64,000 nucleotides of DNA, taken from NCBI RefSeq assembly GCF_011745365.1, contig NW_024468919.1, positions 372,001 to 436,000 on the forward strand, in the 5' to 3' direction. The stretch is from Cryphonectria parasitica EP155 (taxonomy: Eukaryota; Ascomycota; Sordariomycetes; Diaporthales; Cryphonectriaceae). Made by a program: the position numbers and the translations under genes. The notes beneath the pieces were generated by a model that worked only from the letters and a program-made list of their open reading frames with translations, was not told the DNA's origin and did no database searches. This document shows positions 21,666-31,515 of the stretch, piece by piece (the first letter of the stretch is position 1; the number at the start of each line of letters is the position of its first letter).

Positions 21666-22111
21666 TGTTATAACCCATCCAACATGCAGGTCACGGAATA
21701 GGCCCTGCCAACAAGGAAGCAAGCATTACAACCCAACACACAGAAGAACCAGCCAGGATTAGGTAACTCAGGGTTAGGGTTACAAGTGACTATGTGGAAT
21801 CGGCACATAAGCAACATAGGCAGCATGACTATGTAGCCTCAGCACATAGGCAACATAGGCATACTGAAGAGCTGGATATATAAGGATACATTCATTACCA
21901 TTAGATAGACTACCAGAACATAGCTCTTCAGTTGTCAATCTAAGTATTCATTTGTTATATACTTGAATAGCTCCAAAGGCGGATGAAATACTTGCACAGA
22001 GATTACTTGTTCATATTTCCGTATTCAGGGATTAATACTTTAATACCGCTCTTGTTAGCATAAACTCTTTGTATACTTCAGGATCTTCGGATATTGCAGT
22101 GCATCATCACA
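21666..22111 (+). mobile_element. Complete LTR-like repeat, 446 bases
   Basis: The most complete member of the family: it starts TGTTATAACCCATCC and ends GTGCATCATCACA, so it is bounded by TG...CA as LTRs are. Inside is a telomere-like GGGTTAGGGTTA at 21771-21782 and short repeats of CATAGGCA/CATAGGCAACATAGGC. No internal retrotransposon region and no 5-base target duplication were found, so it is a solo LTR or a rearranged one. Whether it derives from a Ty1/copia or Ty3 element cannot be told. Confidence 0.75.
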
Positions 22112-22489
22112 GGGAAGTACAACAATGCACTATGAACGAATCTTACGAACAGGAAGTTCAGCACTTGCTCACAGGATTCATCAGAACGATTACATAACCA
22201 AGGGTTAGAATTATAATAAAGGGAGGATCTAAGGATCTGCTCCAGATCCTCAGATCCTCATACCATGAATCTATAAACAAGCTCCAGATTCAGAACTAAA
22301 GAGCTAAGTATATAAGAATACATTCATTACCATTAGATAGACTACTAGATATAGCTTTTCAATTATTAATCTAAGTATTCATTTGTTCTACACTTGAATA
22401 GTTCCAAAAGCAATTGAAGCACTTGCACAGTTTATCCAGTTATATTTCTGTATTCAGGAATTAATACTTTGATACCGCTCTTATTACGT
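22112..22489 (+). mobile_element. Diverged LTR-like repeat, truncated at both ends
   Basis: It follows the complete copy head-to-tail. It shares ACCAAGGGTTAG, the block from AGTATATAAGAATACATTC, CTAAGTATTCATTTGTTC and AATTAATACTTTGATACCGC. It lacks the TGTTATAACCC start and the CACA end and is more diverged than the others. Confidence 0.62.
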
Positions 22490-22933
22490 AACCCACAAGC
22501 TAGTCTGCGAGTTTTGTAATGATTCTGCAGTCAATTCTTATCACGACTCTCTGCCTTTGATTGCATCTTGAGAATTACAAATTTATTTGCGCTATGCCTG
22601 GAAATAGATCGATCGAAAATTAACAGCATTCATATGCTTGATATGCATCTGTCTGTCTTCGTACCCGGAGGGCTATCTCGGGCGCCCGTGATTGTAGAAC
22701 TTCTCGAAGTCGGTCACGTATCAGTACGGGCTTCCAGATTGAATCTGTGCGAGAGCCAGTGACTCTGGGCTGTGCATAATCTTACTAGCCTCTTTCGTGG
22801 CTAGCCTCTCAGCCAGATCTCTTCTTTCCTTACCCCCTTTCCTTTCCTTTTACAGCGCATCTTCTCGGAACATCAACCTCAACAAGCGCACTGATTCTAT
22901 CCGCCTGGATTTCCTTTTGAAAGATCTTTCAGA
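22490..22933. other. Intergenic, promoter of the first HET gene
   Basis: No gene seen. The last 100 bases are C/T-rich, as in other 5' leaders of this window. Confidence 0.4.
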
Positions 22934-25126
22934 ATGGCTACCAGTCCAGTCTACAACCCCCTCCACCCCTCTCGAAAAGAAATCAGGCTGCTTGAGATCA
23001 CTGCTGTGGATCCGAGCATAGTTTGCAAACTAAGCATTGTCTCACTGCACGATTCTCCGACATTCTGTGCGCTATCTTATGTATGGGGCAGCGCAAAGGC
23101 CGCCGAAGAGATCACGGTCAATGGATCACCGCTCCTCATCACCAAGAGCCTTGCGGATGCTCTGAAATACATACCAATGCACTGGAAAGCATCATCACCA
23201 CCCGGCGACACCCAGCCACTTCGACTTTGGGCAGATGCGATTTGCATCAATCAGGATGATGTGCAAGAGAAGAACCATCAGGTGCCTCTTATGACAGAAA
23301 TCTATTCCTCGGCAGAGATGACTTTTTGCTCTCTGATGTCAGGATCTTCATCGATGATTGGGATTGCGATTGACACTTTACACCTGATCGCTACTCGTGC
23401 ATCGGAAAGCGGATATGACCCAGAGTCAAAAAATCAAACCCCGAAAACGGATTGGATGCTTAAGGAGCTGGCACTGTTTGGGCCAGGTCCTGAGGACCCA
23501 AACTTTCCGGCAGAATTACAAGCTCCACCTGGTATCGGAGCTCTGGGCGACAATCAAGCTGCAGACGCTTTGTCACATTTCCAGCATCTTGAATACTGGT
23601 CGCGTGTTTGGATCTTCCAAGAAGCCGTGCTCGCTAAGCATGCGATCTTCTTCCATACATCTCGGGCCATAAAGTTTGACACGCTTTTCGTTGTGGTACA
23701 ATGGGCTTCTGAAGTCAAAATGCAAGAGGCGCCAGAGGGGATCGACTTTTTTCTATGGAGGAATATCACAAGTTTTTCCACTTTTGGCCCCTTATGGAAG
23801 ATGCGCTACGTCCTAACGTTGGTAAAAACCTGTCGGGCTATGGCGGTTCAATCGCTAGTACGCTCAGCAGCAATGTCAAGGAAACTGGATTTCTACGGCA
23901 TCACCTTAAAAGCAACAAACCCCAAGGACCATGTCTATGGCCTAGTCGGGCTGACACGCTTGGACATCGTCCCGGATTACAGCCCTAGCACATCTGTCGG
24001 AGCTGTCTACGTCGAATTCTGTGTTAAGCGCCTCAAGGATCTGAAATTCGACTCGGCACCTTTGGACTTCCTCGAATACGCAGGTTATGCGAACAAATCT
24101 CCCGAGAGCATAGAATTGCCCTCTTGGGTACCGAATTTCCCAGGCATTTCGGCCAATGGAAAACAATATGTTGCGCCCTACTTGTGTCCCTCGTCACCGG
24201 AGGATGGGGGAGATTGGGACGAGTCCTGCGATCACACGAAGAATATTTCTATACAAGGAGAGAGTCTTTTGACTTCTGCACTGATTATCGGATCACTCGA
24301 CGACGTCAGCGATGCCCTCACCTGGGAAAACGACATGTGGCCGGGGCAATTTGTCGCTTCCATCTTTAGAGTCATGAGCCATGAGACCAAAGATCATAAC
24401 AGACCTCCCTCACAATTCAATGACCGCCGCCATCCCTTGTTGAGACTTGCAAGTGCGCTCTGCGGGAAGAAGATCGAGTCTGATGTCTGGGACTCGCCAG
24501 AGGTTCTGCGGGTTCTTCGATTGTTGCAATGGCTCCTCATGAGAGATAGTGAAGTGCCCCTAATCTTCGGGCCCAACTTCCTGGACAAAGTTCAACTTGG
24601 CCTCGGGTGGATGTATCGGCTGAGCCCCCTCTACGGCCGTGGCTCTTCTGAGAAGACTTCCTCTGAGGGCCCGCAACCTACGACAGAGCATCTAGATGTT
24701 CTTTCAACACTTGTGGGTTTATTGAGCAAGGCCGAGCCAGACAATCCGCACTTCCTCGACATGGTAGCGACGGCAAAGCCCCCATTCTCAAACATCCTGC
24801 CTTTTCTCCGGAACATAATGGATCACAACGACTTTAAAAAGGGCAGCACACATGTATCCCTTTTGGATGACGAGAGAAACTTGAGAGACATGGGTGTGCG
24901 GGTTGCGCGGACTGTAACAGATGAGTACGGCCTTGTTCCTCCTGCCGCGTCAAAAGGAGATCTTGTAGTACTTCCTACCGGAAGCGGTGCACTCTTCGTA
25001 GTTCGAAAGGTGGAAAACCATTATGTTTTGATTGGCCCCGCTGGGTTTCTCAAGGAATTGGCAGATCCAATGTTAGATAAGGTCAACTTGGGTGAAGTGG
25101 AATTCGAGACGATGGAATTCCGATGA
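22934..25126 (+). CDS. HET-domain protein (heterokaryon incompatibility type)
   Basis: A single-exon 730-residue protein with an N-terminal HET domain: FCALSYVWGS at residues 44-53, then LWADAICINQDD near 98-109, followed by EKNHQVPLMTEIYSSA. These are the three conserved HET blocks. HET domains are related to TIR folds and trigger programmed cell death after non-self fusion in well-studied fungi. The region after residue about 170 is specific to the subgroup and ends in the usual C-terminal segment (GDLVVLPTGSGALFVVRK then YVLIGPAGF), which is common in large HET proteins and may be a small beta domain. No membrane segment or repeat domain is seen. The gene converges with a second HET gene 0.5 kb downstream. 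The start ATG follows a C/T-rich leader. Partner and specificity are unknown. Confidence 0.93.
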   Translation: MATSPVYNPLHPSRKEIRLLEITAVDPSIVCKLSIVSLHDSPTFCALSYVWGSAKAAEEITVNGSPLLITKSLADALKYIPMHWKASSPPGDTQPLRLWADAICINQDDVQEKNHQVPLMTEIYSSAEMTFCSLMSGSSSMIGIAIDTLHLIATRASESGYDPESKNQTPKTDWMLKELALFGPGPEDPNFPAELQAPPGIGALGDNQAADALSHFQHLEYWSRVWIFQEAVLAKHAIFFHTSRAIKFDTLFVVVQWASEVKMQEAPEGIDFFLWRNITSFSTFGPLWKMRYVLTLVKTCRAMAVQSLVRSAAMSRKLDFYGITLKATNPKDHVYGLVGLTRLDIVPDYSPSTSVGAVYVEFCVKRLKDLKFDSAPLDFLEYAGYANKSPESIELPSWVPNFPGISANGKQYVAPYLCPSSPEDGGDWDESCDHTKNISIQGESLLTSALIIGSLDDVSDALTWENDMWPGQFVASIFRVMSHETKDHNRPPSQFNDRRHPLLRLASALCGKKIESDVWDSPEVLRVLRLLQWLLMRDSEVPLIFGPNFLDKVQLGLGWMYRLSPLYGRGSSEKTSSEGPQPTTEHLDVLSTLVGLLSKAEPDNPHFLDMVATAKPPFSNILPFLRNIMDHNDFKKGSTHVSLLDDERNLRDMGVRVARTVTDEYGLVPPAASKGDLVVLPTGSGALFVVRKVENHYVLIGPAGFLKELADPMLDKVNLGEVEFETMEFR

Positions 25127-25636
25127 TACAAAACTGGGTAGTCCATCTAGACGAATACTCAAATTTATTAACAGTTCGAATAAACAGATGCTAGGGAGAA
25201 TTTGTTTCCTCTTCTTCTTTTCTTTCTTCTTTTCTCTTTTCTCCGTTCTTTCTGTGAAACTTTTGCATCCGAGCTGGCGAACTCGTTGTGCTCGTTGTTG
25301 TCTATCAGAGCGTCAGAACTTCAAGACCAGACAAGGGATCAGAACCACTATGAGGTGGGCCTATAGCGGCGGTTTGGTAGGCACTTAAATTCTCAATGTA
25401 TAGAATCCAATCGTTGAGAGAGCAAGGATCAGTCCGGTCTGCTAGGACTGCAACCGCGGCGGCGGGAGAAGAAGCTCGAGCATACTGTGACTTACGATAC
25501 CCAGGACGCTGATGCGGCTCCGCCAGAGCATTGGTCAATGATCAGACCCAGCAGCAAACTCGATTATAAGAAACCGGGATTATTCAAAATTGTACACAAA
25601 ATCTGCCTAGTTAACTACGAACTCGCACTACCTTAA
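25127..25636. other. Intergenic between convergent HET genes
   Basis: About 0.5 kb shared 3' region. A T/C-rich tract (25201-25255) follows the first gene. No exon supported. Confidence 0.45.
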
Positions 25637-28600
25637 TTAAAACATATGAATCCTTCTACCCGAATGGAACATGGCTGGACGGAAATCCTTGTCCGCGTTC
25701 AAGTTCTCGACAGCCGGCTGGAGCTCCTTCGGCGTGTACTTTAGAACAGCGGCGGTCAGAGTTCTATCCAAGTAGTTGGCCTTCATTTCGTAAACACCCT
25801 CCATCAGGCTCAGCGCCGCCACGCCTGCCGCGTTCTGTACCACCGATTTGCCTAGCTCAAGGGCATGCGAGAGCAGGCTCTCAGATTCGTCATGCTCGTG
25901 TCCGTTCTTCAAAATCACGTCCCTCGCAGCCCCCATGGTCCTGCTGCTGAGGTAGTCCAGAAGGACATTACAAAGCTTTCTCTTCTTGCGCATCATGTAC
26001 GTCTGCCAAACGTTGAGAAGACCCGGTTCGGGTATGGCGTCGTTGAAGTCAATCTTGCCCGTTGGGATTCGGTGGCCGTTGAAGCTGTGCATCGAGCCGA
26101 GCTCGAGAGAGCACAGAAACCACTGTGCGCCTTCAACATCGGAGAATCTCGCCAGAACCCATTCGCCAGAAACAGCGTCAAGGTTCTCCTCTTCGATGAA
26201 AGCAATCATGCGGGTGACCTTTTTCTCATCCTTCGTCGTCTGGCCAAGCTCGTTGCCATCACCCTGGCCTGCTTCCTCTACTGATTTCGTCTTCGCATCC
26301 AGTTCGTCCTTCCGCCTGGACGGCTCACTCAGTACCTTTCTCTTAATGACTTGGGCGATCATGAGCTGCTTCTCCAATACCTGTTTCTCACATGAGAAGC
26401 TGACCATAACTCGAGCGAAACCAGTGCTAATGCTACACCACCCGGTGATCTTCTGGTGTGGGCTGGCCGCATTCTTGACTTGATTCCAGAGTTTTTCTTC
26501 CTCAGCAAAAATGATGATGACACGCTGGATATCGAATACGCCCTCGATTCCAGAGTTTGTGACGATGATTGGATTGGGAGAGATCATTTCAGTCTTCCCT
26601 TGCATTTTTGCCTGTCTCTCCCGGTTGGCCTCAACATCTGGTCGATTTAGTTGAGCATGTCCGTCCAGGATCTCCTTTGGCAGTCTTGCCACGACGTCAG
26701 ATCCTGGACCAGCGACCACGCCGCTTGAAAGCGTGGCAAGACTGTCATTCAGCCATGTCATCACCGGGCCATTCAACCTCCTCACATCCTCTTCCAGAGA
26801 AGGGATGTCGTAATTCTCATCATCAACGGCCGTGCTTGCACTGCTGGGCGTCGGTGATTCTGGGGTTCCATCCTCAGTCTTGATGCGCCTGGCTGACGGA
26901 CCCCACTTGTTCGAATATGATGTCTTCCTGCTGGGACCCAGAATGCTTCCCATGGGGTTCTTCGCAACATCGGCAATAGAATCGCATTGTCGAAGACCAG
27001 ATTTCTGGCCCGCCGGGTGCTTGTCCTCGTTGTCTAAAGCCCTGCCACATTTTTTCGTAACCCATGCAATGATGCCCTCAATATGCTGGAGTTGAGGCTC
27101 GAGGACCTCAAAGTCGGCCGAATGGATGAAATTGATGATTTTCGTGATCCAATCGATGGGAATGAGCTTATGGTCGTGCTTCTTGAGGAATGTTATCGTC
27201 ATGTGGAGCATAGTGACGACGTGTTGGAAAGTCTGCATCACACCGCTTCGCTTGGTATCCAGCAGCTCTGCCAACCGCTTAAGGGCCACTGATTGACCAT
27301 CTCCGCCATCAGTGTGAAAAGCTTTCAGACTGGATGGATACAGAGAGCGACCACGGATGTGGCTTCCCATATCTGTGCCAGCCCAGTTGAAAACCGACAC
27401 ATCATTGGAGATGGTGAGAACCTCATCGAAGAGCCGTACCAGAGCTTTAGGCAAACCCTCGGCCGCGAAAGTAGGGAAGCGGACGCCAAGCAAGCCCATC
27501 AGCGAGTATGCACGATCGATCTCGACAGTGCAGACGCGGTGAGCCGCTAGGTTCATGACTTTCTGCGTCGGGAATTTCGACCGCTCGGTGCCATCCTGCC
27601 AGCTCTCCAAGGCATCTATCTTGCCAAACTTTGCAATATCTTCCCTGTCAGACCGGATCAGGTCTCTTGTCTCGGCGACCAAGCATCGCAACAGGAATTT
27701 GATCATGCGTCTTGCATCCCCCTCGGGTCTGCCGCCCATGTTCCTGGCAGGAAACACTTTCTCGACATCCTGCTCAAGACGAACGCTGAGATTATGAGTG
27801 AGGAGAAGCTTGCTGCTGTCTGCCGCCTTGACTTCCTTTCTCATTCCGGTGGCGGCGAGGTACACGGCCTGTGATATGCAAGGTATGGCCGTCTCCCTTT
27901 CGATGCTTCCCGGAATGTGCAGTCCAAGTGCGTCGAGGATCAAAATCAAGTTCTGCGCAGCCTTGATCTCTTCCCTGTCAACAGTAGCGCTCTTCGGAAC
28001 CTACAAGCGCAGTTAGTGGCTGTGGGTGGTACCATGACTATGGCGAGCTCTCACCTTGCGTTCCAGGCTATTTGCTGTCTGGTCCCAGAATTCACGTAGT
28101 TTCTCCAGGCCTTCAGGAGCTGCACTGCCCACGTACAGCTCGATGAACGGACAAAAGAAGTAGTAAGGGCCGAGATTTTCCACGGGCCTGCCTAATGGTT
28201 CCCACGCCGAGTTCACATAGAATGTCATCTTGCTCAAGACAAGTTCTTGTAGCGTCCAACCACGAGTAGACCATTCCGGAGGATCATCACGGATGTTGTG
28301 AAAACTTTTGTAATTCGGTTTCGGCAGTTCGGGCTCCGTTCCTGTTCTCCTCTTGAACCTATCCCACTCTTCAATCCAGTCATCCTGAGGTCTCCTAGTA
28401 TCGAGGTGTACCAGGCAAAAGTCGGCGTTGGCGTACCAATCTCCCATGAGTGAGAGTGAATTGACAAGTTCGTTCGCATCGGCTTTGTTGATGCAGCATG
28501 TGTCGTTCCAGAGATATCGCCTCTCGCTGGTAGGGAAAAGCTTGGAGTCAAAGATTTCCTTTGAATGTTCCAAGGACTTCTTGATCTTGATCACAGACTT

Positions 28601-29548
28601 CCACCGCTGCAGAAGATCAAGGAGCTCATCAACGGCATCGCGAATTAGGCCCTCTTCGTGGAAGAACTTGATCATCTGCTCCTTCTCTGGCGTTGACGTC
28701 TCCTGGGTCACATTGTTGAGATTGATCTGTGCCTGGTCGACAGCCGTCTGTGCTTTCTCCAAGTCTGCTGCGCTTGGATTTGGGCTGCTTCTTGCCGGTT
28801 CAGATTTCTGTTTGCTGGTACTGGGGCCGAGGGCGACGGTGCTCTCCATCTCGAGCGCTAGGGTCATGAAAGCGTCCGACTCCAAGTCAGTGTTTTCCAG
28901 CTGGGCCTTCGCATCACGCAACTGCTTCGTAGCAGCCTTTTGTCGCCACTTGATCGAATTGACCTCGATACGCTCTGCAAGTAATTTCTCGACGTCGTCG
29001 CCTTGTCTCCCGGGGACTTGGCCAAGAAGCTCCCTGATGGTCTGCTCGCTCTCCAGGATCTCTTGCTCACACAGCTTGTAAATCATGTCAACGTCGTTTT
29101 TCGCGTCAGGTTTGCCTGCTTTGACATTCTCGCTGTTGTGTTTCCGCGCTTTTTTGACATAGTCGTAGGTGACCTCGGTTCCCTTCCACTGATGCGAGAG
29201 CATACAATAGTGGCCCACGTCGTCACTGTCCCAATCCACCATGTTTCCCGTCCCAATATCAAACATGCGTCGTGGGACATGCCTTTTCTCATCGAGTGAA
29301 GGGCCTAGTAGCTCATATTCAGCCTCCTCCTGCGCCTTTTCAGGAATGAATGTGGGCTTGAAGGTCGGAGTGAGCCAGAGATTCAGAATTCGCCGTAGCT
29401 TCTCCGGGTTCTTCGAAACATCTTCGAAGGTGTCGCCCGATCGCTGATACAGGTCGGTAGCCTTCTCTCTGAGGGCATCGCTTGACTGCTGAACGAGGTC
29501 GGTAGCCCTCTTGTTGAGGCTGTCCTTGAAGCCGCCTACAAAATTCAT
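25637..29548 (-). CDS. Large HET-domain protein with helical N-terminus
   Basis: Two exons, 29548-28055 and 28000-25637, with a 54-base GTGAGA...TAG intron between them, give 1285 residues. After an unusual N-terminus (residues 1-55, repeating amphipathic helices such as DLVQQSSDALREKATDLYQR) comes a HET domain split by a long coiled-coil insertion. The visible HET blocks are YCMLSHQW at about 114-121, YLWNDTCCINKADANEL at about 350-370 with DWYANADFCLVHLD, and WSTRGWTLQELVL in the 430-450 region. The coiled-coil insertion (about 150-340) is Glu/Lys/Gln-rich. The C-terminal 780 residues match no domain I know. This class of HET protein (SH-Q-W and C-C-I-N forms) is common in Sordariomycetes. 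It faces the first HET gene tail-to-tail. Its role in cell death or recognition is inferred from the family only. Confidence 0.9.
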
Positions 29549-30411
29549 TGTGAAAGGTACACCTGACTTGATACCGGTAAGCGATGAGAAGATATTTCGA
29601 CCTGGAAGTCTGACGTAGTAAGCATAGAAAGCAAGAACCTTGACAAAAGTCGACGGCCTATTGGAAAAAGTGTCGCGAACTTAAGTGAGACGTTTTCACT
29701 GCACGCTTTTATGCTAATAATCTATAGCGGCTAGTTCACCAGGTCCATAGGACTGTAGGAAATCTACCTCTCCTGTCAGAGTGAAGAGACTTCCACAAAC
29801 ATCTTAGACACTATGGAGAGGCAATCTCAATGCGCTAGCAGACTGCCCCTCCAGAACTGCAAGTCGGGCCGTAAATTGACAAATTAGCCTCAATGAAGCT
29901 TCCAGCTGCGCATTGCCAACTCAGCGTGCATGGTCATTTCAGCAGTCTATACCGCACTTGGCTGACGAAAGCAGAGGCTAAATGTCGGATATGGAAATCT
30001 GGGATCGATGTGTTATCTCGCGCCCCATCCGGTCTCAGAGCCCATCCAATCACTTATGCATTTCAATGTCTGCTCGGTAATAATTGCCGTTGACCCTTGT
30101 GGTTCATGCATGGAGCTGAAACATCCTGGCTTGTGCAGCTGAACGATCTCCACCACCTATCCCGCAATGGGGAGCTGTACCAGCAACATTTGAAGCGACC
30201 GGGGGATGGTTCTGCTCATATTACCGGCTATCTCGGGCTCATTGCTCTATCATCGCTCTGCGTCCAGAGCAATCTGAATCAGAGTATCTGCTTTTCGTAC
30301 ATAGCGAAGTGCGAAATTACATATCAAAGCGCATTACCTTGCCATTCTGGACACTTGCCACCTTCTCATCCGTGTGGAGGAGAAAAGAAAAGAAAAGAAA
30401 AAGGAAACACC
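29549..30411. other. Intergenic upstream of the large HET gene
   Basis: 0.86 kb, upstream of both the HET gene (minus) and the decayed gene (plus). No exon supported. A (AAAAG)n-like purine tract precedes the next ATG. Confidence 0.4.
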
Positions 30412-31323
30412 ATGGCATCGTATCACAGAGTCCTCTCGATCTTTGACAGATCCATCCACGACAAGAATAAAGAATGCGATTGGTGCGTAGCAGCCCTTCC
30501 TGCGCCGTCTAATACTAATAAAGGCTTGTGCAAAGTGACATTCACCCATGGGAACTTCTTATCAACAATGAGCGCTGGTTTGGCAAGATCCGCCTCATTG
30601 GCTTTGTCGACGCATTCTTTCTCATCTGCTACTCGACTCAGAATCGCTTCAAGCGTGGCATCATCATCTACAGTAAGCTTGACGAGATTCCCGTTACAAG
30701 AGAACCTTCCTCGAAAACGTCCAGCAGACTGATCTGTAATAGAGGAAGATGATACCATTCGTAGCATCTTAGAGGATGCGAATCGGACCAAGGATATAGA
30801 GCCTATTGATGATCAAGGTAGATCCCGACGTCTCTGTCGATACTCCTTTTGCATTCAAGCTGACATATTTGTTTCGCAATATTCGATCAGTGCCACCAAG
30901 ATACTTCAAGTTTGTCGATGAGCCGGGGGAACTTGACTACAGAATCACCAGCATAGGGCATATCGTTGATCTTCGCACGGACTACTCGGCGTCGGATGTG
31001 AAGCAGTACGAAATCAAAATGCGCAGACCGAGAGATCTAAGCTTAAGAGGTGAAAAGTCCCACACCCATCATATTGCACAATTTGAATGACTGACGAGGT
31101 GGATATCCCTGTGGAAATAGGGCCGATATACCGCGGAATTACCCAACATTCCGTCTCTGACCTGATGAAGGATGTTGTCCGCCTCGGGATTGTCTCGAAT
31201 GCTGAGTTGACGGCCAAGCTTATCAATAAATTCGCGAGTGGAACTCAGGCTGAGGATGCCATGAGGAAGTGGATAATGGCTATTAGTAGTGGCGGAAATG
31301 ATGGCAGCAATGGAGTTGCGTGA
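30412..31323 (+). pseudogene. Multi-exon gene of unknown function, probably decayed
   Basis: A first exon from the ATG at 30412 to 30482 splices in phase (branch CTAATACTAATAA) to 30536-30672, giving a readable sequence that includes HPWELLINNERWFGKIRLIG. A third short exon (30743-30817) is in phase with it. The next well-open stretch (about 30806-31050, including FAFKLTYLFRNIRSVPPRYF) is in another frame, and I found no intron that links them, so one frameshift seems present. A last exon (about 31096-31323) reads VDIPVEIGPIYRGITQHSVS and ends GNDGSNGVA. No domain is recognised. Either a damaged gene or a gene whose exon structure I have not resolved. Confidence 0.35.
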
Positions 31324-31515
31324 GAGGACACATAGAGCATACATAAGGAACTTGTGTAGAGATGAGGCTTACCGTGCTAAGAAGGCTATCTACTAATCGT
31401 GCAGGGCACCCGCTCCTATAGAAATGGACGCACCCTTTTTGGATTTGTGTGCCTTGTATGGAGTTCATTACTTGGTTTCTCAAGCGCTCGCGTGCATCGT
31501 CAGATTTCTCACTAT

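Noticed and set aside
21383..22111. Terminal inverted repeats of a DNA transposon
   Set aside because: Opposite-orientation copies could be taken as inverted repeats, but a 446-base TG...CA unit with additional plus-strand copies fits LTRs better, and no transposase is present.
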